From Undibacterium sp. Jales W-56 (GTDB taxonomy: Bacteria; Pseudomonadota; Gammaproteobacteria; Burkholderiales; Burkholderiaceae_D), in assembly GCF_025548535.1 (NCBI RefSeq), contig NZ_JAJLQW010000001.1, forward strand, positions 868,001-932,000: a DNA stretch of 64,000 nucleotides, given 5' to 3'. Positions 63,680 to 64,000 of this stretch are shown here, in pieces. Numbering within the stretch: the stretch's first letter is position 1; every line of letters begins with the position of its first letter. The position numbers and the translations under genes were made by a program. The notes under the pieces are model-generated. The model was not told the origin of the DNA and did not search any database. It saw nothing but the letters and a program-made list of their open reading frames with translations.

Positions 63680-64000
63680 AAACGCTGTCAGCGCTTGGCC
63701 TGCGATTCTGCCTGTGGATGACTGTGCTGGCATCGACAATGATTGCCGCACTGCCAGCGGCGGCGACACCTTTCATCGGTGAAATCCGCTGCTTTGGATT
63801 TAATTTTCCGCCTAGCGGCTGGGCGTTACTGAACGGACAGTTACTCTCTATCGCTGACAATACCGCTTTATTTGCCCTGATCGGTACCACCTACGGCGGT
63901 GACGGCGTCAGCACCTTTGCAGTGCCGGATATGCGTGGCCGCATGATGGTGCATCAGGGCACCGGAGCGGGTTTGAGCAACTACACCATGGGTCAGTTGT
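63676..64000 (+). CDS. Secreted tail-collar domain protein (3' end outside window)
   Basis: Starts at ATG 63676 overlapping the PEP-CTERM stop by 4 bases, and is cut by the right edge after about 108 residues. A signal peptide (about 1-30, LPAAATP) is followed by a phage tail-collar/microcystin-dependent protein domain: FIGEIRCFGFNFPPSGWALLNGQLLSI and ALIGTTYGGDGVSTFAVPDMRGR. The family otherwise forms phage fibre tips, but versions with signal peptides occur in bacterial surface proteins. Translational coupling suggests a shared surface role with its neighbour. Confidence 0.85.
   Translation, partial: MKTLSALGLRFCLWMTVLASTMIAALPAAATPFIGEIRCFGFNFPPSGWALLNGQLLSIADNTALFALIGTTYGGDGVSTFAVPDMRGRMMVHQGTGAGLSNYTMGQL

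Noticed and set aside
1-64000. CRISPR arrays, tRNA or rRNA genes, prophage
   Set aside because: No evenly spaced direct repeats, tRNA-like cloverleaf ends or phage structural operons were seen; the single tail-collar protein has a signal peptide and is not in a phage context.

Overview
The window is a stretch of chromosome from a betaproteobacterium, most likely Burkholderiales and close to Oxalobacteraceae. This is inferred from protein flavour: DUF2242 lipoprotein, hutD-containing hut operon, parE-parC pair, 418-codon NADP-type isocitrate dehydrogenase, PEP-CTERM protein and YggX. No rRNA, tRNA or CRISPR array was seen, so the genus is not fixed.

Region 1 (1-22764) is a nearly complete type VI secretion system (T6SS). 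It runs: a peptidoglycan M15 peptidase cut by the left edge, tssM, tagF and an OmpA-like gene on the plus strand; tssJ, tssK and tssL on the minus strand; then, from a very AT-rich divergent spacer, a TPR lipoprotein, tssB, tssC, hcp, a candidate effector/immunity pair (BPSL0067-like cysteine amidase plus STY0301-like periplasmic protein), tssE, tssF, tssG, clpV/tssH, a Sel1-repeat protein and tssA. No vgrG or PAAR gene is present. The genes supply the membrane complex (tssJLM), baseplate (tssEFGKA), sheath and tube (tssBC, hcp) and the sheath recycling ATPase (clpV). The block is visibly richer in A+T than the housekeeping genes to its right.

Region 2 (22765-26077) is a boundary zone: broken remnants of an IS5-family and an IS66-family element, a small secreted DUF3465-like protein, an unknown membrane-anchored Sel1-like protein and a DUF2242 lipoprotein.

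Region 3 (25914-32216) is the histidine utilisation locus: repressor hutC (minus) facing hutU, hutH, hutD and hutI across a perfect 18-bp palindrome. No hutG or hutF is present, so the last step must be encoded elsewhere.

Region 4 (32247-40983) holds a large DUF748/AsmA-like envelope protein and a signalling block: GAF-PAS-PAS-PAS histidine kinase, single-domain receiver, and an Hpt-REC-REC-GGDEF protein whose first receiver has Glu at the phosphorylation site.

Region 5 (41220-56315) is mixed core genome: parE-parC, a protein built from two degenerate receiver domains, a CoxE-like VWA protein, a GNAT acetyltransferase, rpsT, a DUF192 protein, an RluE-like pseudouridine synthase, icd, a Cache histidine kinase with NarL-type regulator, yggX and argA. 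Three copies of a roughly 160-220 bp palindromic repeat with MITE-like terminal inverted repeats lie in its intergenic gaps, with compensating base changes in the stem.

Region 6 (56328-64000) holds hrpA (with an in-frame palindromic insertion), an isochorismatase-family hydrolase, a periplasmic solute-binding protein, an unknown lipoprotein, a PEP-CTERM protein and, cut by the right edge, a secreted tail-collar-domain protein.
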